Counted from the stretch's first letter, positions 8,156 to 16,895 are shown. The stretch: 64,000 nt of DNA from Flavobacteriaceae bacterium (GCA_009827225.1 WUAI01000004.1:62001-126000), one strand, 5' to 3'. Numbers and translations: made by a program. The notes: generated by a model not told the origin, from the sequence alone.

Positions 8156-9562
8156 TTATTTCACCACCAATCTTTTTGTGGTGGTTTCATTGATAGCAAC
8201 CAGATAAATTCCGGAGTTCAATTCAGAAATATTAATGGTTTCTGAAAGGTTATTTCCGAAAGATCTGCTTAGTATATTTTGCCCCAGGATGTTGAAAATA
8301 TCCACTTTTCGGATCGCTTCCGATTCAGAAGCAATCGAAAGAACATTCTCTGCCGGGTTAGGATACATGGAAAATTTAGCAGCTTCCACATCATCAATAC
8401 TTAAAGATGAAGCTTTAGCAATTGTCATCCCGCTGTCTCCACTAATGATTATAATACCACTTGCGAAGAATGGATACACGTTCCATGAACCTGAATAGTT
8501 TGTGTTATTGTTTTGTGGATAAGAATCGAAATATCCAATCTCTGTCATATTTTGGTTTCCGATATCGCTGATATCGATAACACGTAGTCCGGCAGCATAG
8601 TTAGCCAGGTAATACTTGTCACCAACTACATAACCGTTGTGGTCAATAGCGCTGGTTGGGCCAAAATATTCGAACGAATAAGATGGATTGTCAAGGTCTT
8701 CAAAGTCGAATACCACAGTACGGGTATTGAATCCAAAATCGAGTTCATCCCCTTCATCTCCAAGGATAAAGTATCTTTGGTCTTCCGTAAACCATCCCTG
8801 GTGCGTATAGCTCACATTCGGGTAACCGGTAGTAGAAATCTCTACAGGGTTTGCCTTATCGGTAATATCAACGATCACCACTTCGTTCTCGTTACTTCCA
8901 ATCATGATCTCTCTTCCAGTGTAATCAGAATCAGGACCATTATAAGTTACCACCTGGGCGTCATGACTATAAGCAGACATGGAATATCCTCCTTCGAGAA
9001 TAGGGTTTAAGGGATCTGACACATTAAGAAAGTGTGGCCCTCCATTGAACAAACTTGTTCCAACAGGGTAAACATATCCTGTATCTGGATTTGCCACAAT
9101 GTTGTGAGCACTACCAAAACCAGCATAGTGAGCATCTTCGGTGAATGTTTCCGGCGGAGCCGCTACATTGCGAAGACGAGTAAGATCAAAGATCTGCATT
9201 CCGTGGCTGGAAGCTTCACTAACTATGTATACGTGATCGTTAACCACCTTCATATCTCTCCAGATAGTACTTCCGGTGTGAGTGGGTAGTTTCCCAAGGT
9301 AAATTGGATTTACAGGATCCGAAACATCCACGAAAGCGGTTCCATTGGTCAATCCAATAATGGCATATTCTTTTCCATCTTGTGGATCGGTCCATCCCCA
9401 AGAGTCGTTACCACCATTGGCACCCATGGTACCGAGGGATATGTTCGAAAGTAAATCGTATCCATTACAAGGATACCCGGCTGCAATTCCTCCATCACAC
9501 GGAGTTTGAGCGAAAGCAAACGCAGCGGAAAAAATCATCAAAAGTGAGGTAATTTTTTTCAT
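8156..9562 (-). CDS. Choice-of-anchor B propeller protein with T9SS tail (copy 3)
   Basis: A secreted protein with signal MKKITSLLMIFSAAFAFAQ and a mature start TPCDGGIAAGYPCNGYDL. LVIVD-type propeller repeats follow (FVDVSDPVNPIYLG, MQIFDLTRLRNV, VVIVDITDKANPVE, LRVIDISDIG). The last 80 or so residues are a type IX sorting domain (FSMYPNPAENVLSI ... GIYLVAINETTTKRLVVK), so the protein should cross the outer membrane and be anchored or released at the surface. The track start at 9628 adds a non-signal extension; the ATG at 9562 is preferred. It is the last of three tandem paralogues. The function of the anchor-B propeller is not known. Confidence 0.9.
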   Translation of the reverse strand: MKKITSLLMIFSAAFAFAQTPCDGGIAAGYPCNGYDLLSNISLGTMGANGGNDSWGWTDPQDGKEYAIIGLTNGTAFVDVSDPVNPIYLGKLPTHTGSTIWRDMKVVNDHVYIVSEASSHGMQIFDLTRLRNVAAPPETFTEDAHYAGFGSAHNIVANPDTGYVYPVGTSLFNGGPHFLNVSDPLNPILEGGYSMSAYSHDAQVVTYNGPDSDYTGREIMIGSNENEVVIVDITDKANPVEISTTGYPNVSYTHQGWFTEDQRYFILGDEGDELDFGFNTRTVVFDFEDLDNPSYSFEYFGPTSAIDHNGYVVGDKYYLANYAAGLRVIDISDIGNQNMTEIGYFDSYPQNNNTNYSGSWNVYPFFASGIIIISGDSGMTIAKASSLSIDDVEAAKFSMYPNPAENVLSIASESEAIRKVDIFNILGQNILSRSFGNNLSETINISELNSGIYLVAINETTTKRLVVK

Positions 9563-9656
9563 AGAATTAGTTTTTTCTATTAATTGATTTAAAGTTAATC
9601 GTACTAAACCATAACGTTGAATCGTCATGGTTTAGTTCGTTTTAATGTTGAATTAA

Positions 9657-9664
9657 CAAAAATA
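9657..9664 (-). promoter_or_regulatory. Possible -7 box before anchor-B copy 3
   Basis: On the minus strand the sequence is TATTTTTG, an exact TAnnTTTG match, just after the stop codon of anchor-B copy 2 and about 90 bases before the preferred start of copy 3. A second weaker candidate, TAACTTTA, lies closer at 9590-9597. Either would let copy 3 and the genes after it be expressed separately from the first two copies. Confidence 0.4.
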
Positions 9665-9675
9665 CGACCAAAAGC

Positions 9676-11589
9676 TTAATTTTTGATTATTCTTTTAGTT
9701 ATAAGGTTGTTAATATTTATAAAATAGATTCCTTCAGAAAGCCCTGACATATCTAGGTTCAGCAACTCTGAATTAATATTTTCAATATTCATCAATCGCT
9801 TTCCTGTAATATCCACTACGGAAATAGATTCCAGCATCACATTTCCGGAGATAACATTAAGCACATTTTGTGTCGGATTCGGATAGATCGCCAATCCTTG
9901 TTCCAGTTCAGTAGATACTGATAACACTTCAGTAACGGTAAGTTCGAAAGAACAGTCCTCTATGTTACCTTCATCATCTTCAGTTATAAAACCAATGGTG
10001 TACACTCCTTCGGTAAGTTGTGTCCCCGGAGCCGGGTTTTGGTTAATGCTAAGCGAGGTACTGCAATTATCGGTAGCAGAAACTTCTCCCATCGCCACAT
10101 AGTCCGGTAAAGTGTAGAACGACTGACCTTCATCGTAAGATTCATTTTGATTCTCCAAACAATTGAAAACAGGAGCCAAATTATCTTCTATGGTAATCGT
10201 AGCGGTACAAGTATCTGTATTTCCTGAAGGATCGGTAACAGTAACAGTAATATTATTCGTTCCTATATCCGAACAATCAAAATTACTCTGACTCAGTGAA
10301 ATAGTGAACGACCCACTATTATCGCTGGAACCTCCATCAACTTCGTTTCCTGATACCACCACTTCACCATTCTCGTTCAGTTCGGCGGTAATGTTTTGAC
10401 AAACCGCCACAGGATCAGTGGTATCTACAGTAGCCGATTTCACAATAAACAAACCGCGATTGATATCACTTATTACAATATTTCCGCTGGCAAAGTAGGG
10501 ATACACACTCCACGCACCGCTGAAATTTGCATTGTTGTTACTTGGATAGGTGTCGAAGTAACCTTCTTCTACGATAGTTCCACTCGCGATATCAGAAATG
10601 TCTATCACACGCAAACCTGCGCGATAGTTGGACAAGTAGAACTTAGTACCTTTTACATAACCGTTATGGTCGATGGCCGAGGTGGGTCCGCTATATTCAA
10701 AATGAATGGAAGGATTGTCCAGATCCTCAAAATCAAAGACAATGGTTCTTGTGTTAAATCCAAAAGAGGTTTCATCGGTTTCATCTCCTAAAAGGAAATA
10801 CCTTTGATCTTCCGTAAACCAACCCTGGTGAGTATATCCTACATTTCCATAAGAAATGGAAGAAATGTTGACTGGGTTTGATTTATCGGTAATATCCACA
10901 ATGACAACTTCATTTTCGTTACTCCCAATTAGGATTTCGCGACCGTTGTAATCGGCGTCCGGTCCACTGTAAGTAACTACCTGTGCATCGTGACTATAAC
11001 TATCCATCGAATATCCTCCCTCACCTTGCGGATTCAGAGGATTTTGAATATTAATAAAGAACGGCCCTCCGCTAAAGAAATCGGTTCCCACAGCATAGGC
11101 ATATCCGGTATCTTCGTTGATCACAATATTGTGGGCATCTCCAAAACCGTTAAAATGAGCATCCTCAGTAAAAGTTTGAGGCGGGCTGCTCACGTTTCTC
11201 AAGCGAGTTAGATCAAACACCTGCATTCCATGGCCGTTGGCCTCACTTACAATAAACGCGTGGTTGTTAAAGGTTTTTACATCCCTCCAGGTACTGCTGG
11301 AGGTATGTGTAGGTAGTTTTCCTAAGTAAATAGGATTAACAGGGTCACTAATATCCACAAAGGCTGTACCGTTATCCAAAGCCATGATAGCATATTCTTT
11401 ACCATCTTGCGGATCGGTCCAACCCCAGGAATCATTTCCACTACCTGCAGACATAGTGCCTAAGGTAATTCGGGATTGCAAATTATATCCATCACAGGGA
11501 TAAACACCGGCACTTCCTCCTGAACAGGGAGTTTGGGCCAATAAAAAGCTCGTGCTAGCAAAAGCAGCGATCATAAGTAGGTTTCTCAT
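9676..11589 (-). CDS. Choice-of-anchor B propeller protein with HYR modules and T9SS tail (copy 2)
   Basis: The same propeller as its neighbours (signal MRNLLMIAAFASTSFLLAQ, then TPCSGGSAGVYPCDGYNLQ, FVDISDPVNPIYLGK, MQVFDLTRLRNV, VVIVDITDKSNPVN), but about 170 residues longer. The extra part lies between propeller and tail. It is an Ig-like module (VAVCQNITAELNENGEV ... FDCSDIGTNNITVTVTDPSG) followed by a HYR-like module (PVFNCLENQ ... SINQNPAPGTQLTEGVYTI). The tail GLAIYPNPTQNVLNV ... KRIIKN is a T9SS sorting domain. The track start at 11622 is a TTG; the ATG at 11589 precedes the signal peptide and is correct. The extra modules closely resemble those of the large adhesin at 51231. Confidence 0.9.
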   Translation of the reverse strand: MRNLLMIAAFASTSFLLAQTPCSGGSAGVYPCDGYNLQSRITLGTMSAGSGNDSWGWTDPQDGKEYAIMALDNGTAFVDISDPVNPIYLGKLPTHTSSSTWRDVKTFNNHAFIVSEANGHGMQVFDLTRLRNVSSPPQTFTEDAHFNGFGDAHNIVINEDTGYAYAVGTDFFSGGPFFINIQNPLNPQGEGGYSMDSYSHDAQVVTYSGPDADYNGREILIGSNENEVVIVDITDKSNPVNISSISYGNVGYTHQGWFTEDQRYFLLGDETDETSFGFNTRTIVFDFEDLDNPSIHFEYSGPTSAIDHNGYVKGTKFYLSNYRAGLRVIDISDIASGTIVEEGYFDTYPSNNNANFSGAWSVYPYFASGNIVISDINRGLFIVKSATVDTTDPVAVCQNITAELNENGEVVVSGNEVDGGSSDNSGSFTISLSQSNFDCSDIGTNNITVTVTDPSGNTDTCTATITIEDNLAPVFNCLENQNESYDEGQSFYTLPDYVAMGEVSATDNCSTSLSINQNPAPGTQLTEGVYTIGFITEDDEGNIEDCSFELTVTEVLSVSTELEQGLAIYPNPTQNVLNVISGNVMLESISVVDITGKRLMNIENINSELLNLDMSGLSEGIYFININNLITKRIIKN

Positions 11590-11623
11590 GGGGGTTCTTT
11601 TTAGTTTTGGGTTAAATAGCAAA

Positions 11624-13045
11624 TTAATTCTTTATAATTCTTTTGGTTGTACTATTGTTTACATTCACAAAGTAAATTCCGTTGGAAAGACTTGAAATAT
11701 CCAACACTTTTTGGGTAGTGTCAAGATTTTCTTCTGAAAGCAACACCTTTCCAACAATATCAACTATAGATACAGAGGAAATACGAATGTCATTGGTTTC
11801 AATATTAAGTTGGTCGCTGGCAGGGTTTGGGTAAACTGCCAGGTTAGAGGCCAATTCTGAATCAGTAGTACTTAATGAAGATTCTTTCACCAAAAAGAAT
11901 CCACCGCTTCGATCGTTGATCTGAATATTCCCACTGGCAAAATATGGGTAAACATTCCATACACCGCTGTAGTTTGCATCGTTGTTGTTGAGATAAGTAT
12001 CGAAATATCCGATCTCAGTCATATTCTGATTTCCGATATCGCTGATATCGATCACTCTAAGTCCTGCAGAATAATTCCCAAGGTAATAGGTGTCTCCCAA
12101 TACATATCCATTATGATCGATAGCCGAAGTAGGTCCGAAGTACTCAAAATGTTGAACCGGGTTATCCAGATCATTCAAATCAAAAATGATCGTTCTGGTG
12201 TTGAATCCAACATTACTTTCATCGAACTCATCGCCCAAAAGGAAATATCTGTGATCTTCGGTGAACCATCCCTGGTGTGTATATCCAACGTTGGTATAAG
12301 AAAGGGTTGAAATACCTACAGGGTTGTTTTTGTCGGTAACATCAACGATAGAAATAAGTTGTTCGCTTCCGTTACTTCCAATATAGATCTCACGTCCTGT
12401 ATAGTCGGAGTCAGGTCCGTTGTATGTGATCACTTGTGCATCATGAGTATAACCATCTGCTGCAAATCCACCGGCTGCAACCGGGTTCAATGGATCAGAA
12501 ATATCTACGAAGTGCGCTCCACCACTGTAAGTGTCGGTTCCAACTGCATAGGCATATCCGGTATCTTCGTTGATCACGATATTGTGAGCATTACTGAAAC
12601 CGTTATAAACCACATCGGCAGTGAAAGTTTCAGGAGGACTGCTTACGTTTCTCAATCGGGTAAGATCAAAAACCTGCATTCCGTGTCCGCCAGCCTCACT
12701 AACGATAAAGGCATGGTCGCTATAAGTTTTAATATCTCTCCAGGTAGTTGCACTGGTTTGGGTAGGAAGCTTTCCGAGGTACACAGGATTTATCGGATCA
12801 GAAATATCAATAAAAGCAGTTCCGTTTTCCAATCCCATCAACACATATTCTTTTCCGTCTTGTGGATCGGTCCATCCCCAGGAATCATTGGCTCCTGAAG
12901 TATTAAAAACTGAAAGTGGAATATGTGATTGAAGGTCGTATCCGTTACAAGGATAACCGCCTGCAGATCCTCCTACACAAGGAGTCTGTCCAAAGCTAAA
13001 TATAGTGCCCGCGAACAGGGCAAAAACAAGTAGAGAATTTTTCAT
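11624..13045 (-). CDS. Choice-of-anchor B propeller protein with T9SS tail (copy 1)
   Basis: First of the three tandem anchor-B genes: 473 residues with signal MKNSLLVFALFAGTIFSFGQ, a mature N-terminus TPCVGGSAGGYPCNGYDLQ, LVIVD-type repeats (FIDISDPINPVYLGK, MQVFDLTRLRNV, ISIVDVTDKNNPVGIS) and a T9SS type A tail (LAVYPNPASDQLNIE ... GIYFVNVNNSTTKRIIKN). It should be exported to the cell surface. Like copy 3 it lacks the HYR insertion of copy 2. Two overlapping promoter boxes lie directly upstream, so it probably opens the 13045-to-4848 gene cluster. The biological role is unknown. Confidence 0.9.
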   Translation of the reverse strand: MKNSLLVFALFAGTIFSFGQTPCVGGSAGGYPCNGYDLQSHIPLSVFNTSGANDSWGWTDPQDGKEYVLMGLENGTAFIDISDPINPVYLGKLPTQTSATTWRDIKTYSDHAFIVSEAGGHGMQVFDLTRLRNVSSPPETFTADVVYNGFSNAHNIVINEDTGYAYAVGTDTYSGGAHFVDISDPLNPVAAGGFAADGYTHDAQVITYNGPDSDYTGREIYIGSNGSEQLISIVDVTDKNNPVGISTLSYTNVGYTHQGWFTEDHRYFLLGDEFDESNVGFNTRTIIFDLNDLDNPVQHFEYFGPTSAIDHNGYVLGDTYYLGNYSAGLRVIDISDIGNQNMTEIGYFDTYLNNNDANYSGVWNVYPYFASGNIQINDRSGGFFLVKESSLSTTDSELASNLAVYPNPASDQLNIETNDIRISSVSIVDIVGKVLLSEENLDTTQKVLDISSLSNGIYFVNVNNSTTKRIIKN

Positions 13046-13070
13046 TTTTGAAATTTTTTTAAAATGCTGT

Positions 13071-13087
13071 CAAATCTAACAAATTTA
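13071..13087 (-). promoter_or_regulatory. Two overlapping -7 boxes before the anchor-B/MbnPH cluster
   Basis: On the minus strand the sequence TAAATTTGTTAGATTTG holds two exact TAnnTTTG elements in tandem, offset by nine bases. The downstream one would start transcription about 20 bases before the ATG at 13045, the other about 29 bases before it. No sharp TTG at -33 is seen for either. Confidence 0.55.
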
Positions 13088-13218
13088 TTGAAAGAAATAT
13101 GTTAAAAAGCCCGTAATCATTGAGGAATTCATAAATTCAACTGTCTTGAGTCTTAAAAAATGACATCCGTCATATTTTAATTCTAGTAAAAACTAGGGTA
13201 TTTTAATTTTTGAAGGAT

Positions 13219-13226
13219 TATTTTTG
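13219..13226 (+). promoter_or_regulatory. -7 box of thiL
   Basis: TATTTTTG, an exact TAnnTTTG match. It overlaps the TTG at which the ORF track starts the gene, so that TTG would be in the promoter and the ATG at 13245 is the true start, with a leader of only about 12 bases. Confidence 0.55.
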
Positions 13227-13244
13227 CCTTCTGAAATCGTACGA

Positions 13245-14297
13245 ATGTTTGAAAATAAAGATGAGTCAAGGACTCCAATTTCGGATCTGGGTGAGTTTGG
13301 TTTGATCGATCACCTTACCAAGCATGTGGAGATAAAAAGGTCATCCACGATAAAAGGTATTGGAGATGATGCAGCCGTTATTAATTCCGAAGAGGAAAGA
13401 GTCATGGTTGTTTCCACTGATTTACTTGTGGAAGGAGTACATTTTGATCTGAGTTATATGCCATTAAAACATTTGGGTTACAAAGCGGTAATGGTTAACC
13501 TCAGCGACATTTATGCCATGAATGCCGAAGCAACTCAAATTACCGTGTCCCTCGCAGTCTCCAATCGTTTTCCTGTGGAGGCTTTGGAAGAATTGTATTC
13601 AGGGATACTCACTGCAACCAAATTGTATAATGTAGATTTGGTGGGAGGGGATACCACATCTTCCACCTCAGGATTGGTGATTAGTATCACCGCTATTGGG
13701 CAGGTGGCTTCAGATGAGGTGGTTTACCGGTCGGGAGCGGGAGAAAATGATTTGTTGGTGGTTACCGGAGATTTAGGAGCTGCCTATTTAGGCTTGCAGG
13801 TATTGGAAAGAGAAAAACAGGTTTTCCAGGCCAATCCCAATGCCCAACCCGAACTAGATAATTATACATATTTAGTAGAAAGACAATTGAAGCCGGAGGC
13901 CCGAAAGGACATTCCCAAACTATTGAGAGACCTTGATGTGAAGCCAACTTCCATGATCGACATTAGTGACGGACTCTCCTCAGAGATCATCCATCTTTGC
14001 AAAAACTCGGAAGTAGGATGTAATTTGTACGAAGACAAAATTCCTTTGGATCCTCAAGTGATTTCCACCTGCGAAGAATTTGACCTGGATAGTACTACTA
14101 TCGCTTTGAATGGTGGGGAAGATTACGAATTGTTATTCACCATTAAAACCGAAGATTTTCCTAAGATCAAGGCAAACCCGAATCTGACTGTCATCGGGCA
14201 TATTACCGGCAAAAAGGATGGCATGCATTTAATCACCCGGGCCGACACCAAAATACCTTTGATCGCCCGAGGGTGGAATGCAATGGAAAAAGAATAG
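13245..14297 (+). CDS. thiL: Thiamine-monophosphate kinase
   Basis: ThiL phosphorylates thiamine monophosphate to thiamine diphosphate with ATP, the last step of cofactor synthesis. The 350-residue protein has the usual N-terminus (DLGEFGLIDHL), the ATP/Mg region IKGIGDDAAVI at about residue 35, a second Asp-rich site DLVSTD-like at VVSTDLLVEGVHFD, LVGGDTTSS, and the C-terminal LNGGEDYELLF. All are typical of the PurM/ThiL fold. The start at 13245 (MFENKDES) is chosen because the upstream TTG lies inside the promoter box. It stands alone, convergent with two small zinc-ribbon genes, with one base between their ends. Confidence 0.95.
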   Translation: MFENKDESRTPISDLGEFGLIDHLTKHVEIKRSSTIKGIGDDAAVINSEEERVMVVSTDLLVEGVHFDLSYMPLKHLGYKAVMVNLSDIYAMNAEATQITVSLAVSNRFPVEALEELYSGILTATKLYNVDLVGGDTTSSTSGLVISITAIGQVASDEVVYRSGAGENDLLVVTGDLGAAYLGLQVLEREKQVFQANPNAQPELDNYTYLVERQLKPEARKDIPKLLRDLDVKPTSMIDISDGLSSEIIHLCKNSEVGCNLYEDKIPLDPQVISTCEEFDLDSTTIALNGGEDYELLFTIKTEDFPKIKANPNLTVIGHITGKKDGMHLITRADTKIPLIARGWNAMEKE

Positions 14298-14298
14298 A

Positions 14299-14502
14299 TT
14301 ATACTACCTGCCTATTCTGAAAGTGCTTTTCGAAAAGTAAATTGTTGGTTTCCCAATATTTGGTGAGTCGAACAATTTGTCCATAGCCATCTTCTGTATA
14401 CCTCCTTTTACAGCAGGTACAAGTGTACTCTTTAATAGCCGACGAACTTTTTCTGATAGGTACAAAGTTGTGTCCTTTGATCTTACAAATAAATTTCTTC
14501 AT
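14299..14502 (-). CDS. Small zinc-ribbon-like protein (second of a pair)
   Basis: A 67-residue protein with CKIKGHNF near the start and CTCCKRRY in the middle: a Cys, a GH pair and a CxxC that could bind one zinc ion. No signal peptide. The same pattern is found in the gene just upstream (CSTLGHDY and CTHCGKEV), so the two are diverged tandem copies. It resembles the short DUF1660-type proteins often found in phages and scattered in Bacteroidota, but this is pattern recognition only. The function is unknown. The 3' end abuts thiL with one base between, and no terminator is visible. Confidence 0.7.
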   Translation of the reverse strand: MKKFICKIKGHNFVPIRKSSSAIKEYTCTCCKRRYTEDGYGQIVRLTKYWETNNLLFEKHFQNRQVV

Positions 14503-14504
14503 AA

Positions 14505-14753
14505 TTATGCGGGCAATCTACGCCTCATCTTCTTCTTAAAGAATAATGCCAGTGAGGTGTTTACTTGTCTGTTTTTTAAAGTTAGGTTTTCAAGATTACC
14601 ATTGAAGTTATCCGTAACTTCTTTTCCACAATGCGTACATCGATACTCATTGATGTGATTTGTAATCTTACGCGAGATCACATAATCATGACCTAGCGTA
14701 CTGCAAACGATACCAGAAAGGGAGAACGACTTTTTTGGGGATGTCTTCTTCAT
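14505..14753 (-). CDS. Small zinc-ribbon-like protein (first of a pair)
   Basis: An 82-residue basic protein with CSTLGHDYVISRK and YRCTHCGKEV, giving the same Cys/GH/CxxC zinc-ribbon layout as the next gene, which starts two bases after this stop. The tail is strongly basic (FFKKKMRRRLPA), which would suit nucleic acid or membrane contact. A near-consensus -7 box, TATATTAG, lies on the minus strand at about 14776-14783. No function can be assigned. Confidence 0.7.
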   Translation of the reverse strand: MKKTSPKKSFSLSGIVCSTLGHDYVISRKITNHINEYRCTHCGKEVTDNFNGNLENLTLKNRQVNTSLALFFKKKMRRRLPA

Positions 14754-14800
14754 ATCTTTCTTGAATTGGTTGGAACTAATATAGAAAAATTTTCTAATTA

Positions 14801-14837
14801 TATTCGATGAAATGCAAAATTATTCGATGAAATGCAA
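14801..14837. repeat. Short tandem duplication at the 3' end of a hydrolase gene
   Basis: The 17-base sequence TATTCGATGAAATGCAA occurs at 14801-14817 and again at 14821-14837, a 20-base period. The second copy encodes the last residues (LHFIE) and stop of the hydrolase gene, so the first copy is a duplicate of the gene end in the spacer. Confidence 0.85.
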
Positions 14838-15590
14838 TATTTTAACAATTTCAGTTTGATTTTCCAACCAACTCATATGACTGCCCGATAAGGTAAAAAG
14901 CTCTGAATCAGTAACCTGGGTGATGGCTACACTATCTGTTAAAGGAACCACAGGATCCTGGTCCCCTGCAATTATTATTTTTCGACCCTTGAAATTCTTC
15001 AAAACCTGAGTGCGATCTTTTCTTAACATCATGCCTTTAATCGCATTGATGATTCCTTCGGAAGGAAATTCCGAGGCCAACCTTTTCAGATGATCGATCT
15101 CTTCTGAGAATACATTTTGATTATTTTCTGAAAACAAACTATGAATGGTTAACCCTGTAAAGGACGCTTTGTTCATTCCCACTAATTGGATCGCCTTCAT
15201 TCTGTTTTTCTTCCGAATTTCAGAATCTGCATAGGTTGTGGAGTTCAACAAGATGATAGAGTTTGTAATCTCCGGAAAGAGTTCTAGCATTGCCAGGCTG
15301 ATATAACCTCCCATCGAATGCCCCATAATTTGTGCTCTCTCGATAGCCAAAGAATGAAGCAGCCGATGCACCAATTCGGCACCCTGTTCCATCGTTAGTG
15401 GTTCGTTCAAAGCAGGGCTTTTTCCATGACCGGGTAAGTCCAGTGTGATCACCTGAAACTTCTCGGTCAATTCCGGGAGTAATCTTTCCCATATAAATGA
15501 ACTTTCCAGAAAGCCATGAATAAGCAACAATGCAGGGCCACTTCCTTGTACTTTATAAAACACGGGACTATTTCCGAAGTGATAAATCAT
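14820..15590 (-). CDS. Alpha/beta-fold hydrolase
   Basis: A cytoplasmic alpha/beta hydrolase of about 256 residues. The oxyanion region is LLLIHGFLESS, the nucleophile elbow is GHSMGGY with the catalytic serine at about residue 89, an aspartate follows in IIAGDQDPVV, and the histidine is in LSGSHMSWLEN near the C-terminus, so the triad is complete. The substrate is not predictable; esterases, MenH-like lyases and lactonases all share this outline. The track start at 15638 is a TTG that would overlap brnQ. The ATG at 15590 (MIYHFGNSPVFYK) fits the family and leaves a 30-base divergent promoter gap. The 3' end is duplicated as a short repeat. Confidence 0.85.
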   Translation of the reverse strand: MIYHFGNSPVFYKVQGSGPALLLIHGFLESSFIWERLLPELTEKFQVITLDLPGHGKSPALNEPLTMEQGAELVHRLLHSLAIERAQIMGHSMGGYISLAMLELFPEITNSIILLNSTTYADSEIRKKNRMKAIQLVGMNKASFTGLTIHSLFSENNQNVFSEEIDHLKRLASEFPSEGIINAIKGMMLRKDRTQVLKNFKGRKIIIAGDQDPVVPLTDSVAITQVTDSELFTLSGSHMSWLENQTEIVKILHFIE

Positions 15591-15620
15591 TTTTCTATAT
15601 TCGACCACAAATATCAATGA

Positions 15621-16895
15621 ATGAGTCAAAGCAAACAAACCTTCATTACGGCATTCGCACTTTTCTCCCTTTTCTTTGGAGCCGGAAATTTGATCTTACC
15701 TCCCTTTCTGGGGTATAATGCCGGAAGTGAATGGGTATGGGTGAGTCTGGGATTTGCTGTTTCCGCTGTGGTCTTGCCAATACTTGCCATTTATGGACAT
15801 GCCAGACTCCAGGGGACGATGCTGGATTTTGGAAATAAAGTTTCACCTTGGTTTGCGTTGCTATACTCTATTATTGTGTACGCCATCTCCAGTACTTTGC
15901 CCTCACCCCGAACTGCTTCGGTAACTTATGAAATGGCCATTGATCCCTATTTCGAAATTTCCTCCCTGTGGCTCAGTACTATTTATTTTGTGTTGGTACT
16001 GGTTTTTGTTTTGAACCGAACTCGCATTCTCAGCATTATTGGAAAATTTCTAACTCCACTCATAATACTCATATTAATTGTGATTATCCTTCTGGGTCTT
16101 TTTTCTGAAATAGAACCCATGCGACAATCCATTTTCAATAATTCAATTACTGCCGGAATCCTTGAAGGATATCAAACTTTTGATGCTATTGGTGGCGTGG
16201 TTGTGGGAGGTGTAATTGTGATCTCGTTTGCCTTACAGGGCAAGTATGATTATGAGGCACGCCGCAAGATGATGGGTAGAGCAGGATTGTTCGCCGGGAT
16301 CGGTCTATTTATAATGTATGCCGGACTCATTGCGCTTGGAGCCTATTTCAGCGGGAAGCTGGAAATAGATAACCGCACCGAACTGCTGAACACATTGAGC
16401 ATAACCACCTTGGGTAATATTGGAACCGCTTTCTTAGCAGTGCTGGTTTCATTGGCTTGTTTTACCACCGCTGTAGGGATTGTCACCGGTACCGCAGATT
16501 TTGTAAAAGGACTTTTTGATGATTCGCCTTTGGCGTATAGGATAACGGCGGTTGCAGGTTGTGTGTTGGGAGTAGTGATGGGTCAGTTTGATGTACATTA
16601 TATTATAGATGTCGCACTGCCGGCGTTGATGTTTATTTATCCGATCACCATTGTCCTTATATTATTGAATACACTGCCTGAACGTTATGCTTCAAAAATG
16701 GTATTTCGGGGAGTGGTAATCTCGACCTTTATATTTAGTATGCCCGACTTTTTCGCTTCTCTTAATATGGAAGGGATCATTCCTAACTTAAGAAATTCGA
16801 TTCCACTCGGAGAAGAAAATATGGGATGGGTGCTTCCTGCAATATTTACCTTTATATTCCTAAATTTAATTAAAGGATTAAATGATGATGAATAG
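15621..16895 (+). CDS. brnQ: BrnQ branched-chain amino acid carrier (LIVCS family)
   Basis: An inner-membrane carrier of 424 residues with about 12 hydrophobic segments that imports leucine, isoleucine and valine with sodium or protons. The N-terminus FALFSLFFGAGNLILPPFLG is the family signature, and the spacing and length fit LIVCS carriers. It is divergent from the hydrolase gene. Its last 14 bases overlap the start of an AbiH-family gene, which is unusual because the two have no known functional link and differ in base composition. Confidence 0.93.
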   Translation: MSQSKQTFITAFALFSLFFGAGNLILPPFLGYNAGSEWVWVSLGFAVSAVVLPILAIYGHARLQGTMLDFGNKVSPWFALLYSIIVYAISSTLPSPRTASVTYEMAIDPYFEISSLWLSTIYFVLVLVFVLNRTRILSIIGKFLTPLIILILIVIILLGLFSEIEPMRQSIFNNSITAGILEGYQTFDAIGGVVVGGVIVISFALQGKYDYEARRKMMGRAGLFAGIGLFIMYAGLIALGAYFSGKLEIDNRTELLNTLSITTLGNIGTAFLAVLVSLACFTTAVGIVTGTADFVKGLFDDSPLAYRITAVAGCVLGVVMGQFDVHYIIDVALPALMFIYPITIVLILLNTLPERYASKMVFRGVVISTFIFSMPDFFASLNMEGIIPNLRNSIPLGEENMGWVLPAIFTFIFLNLIKGLNDDE

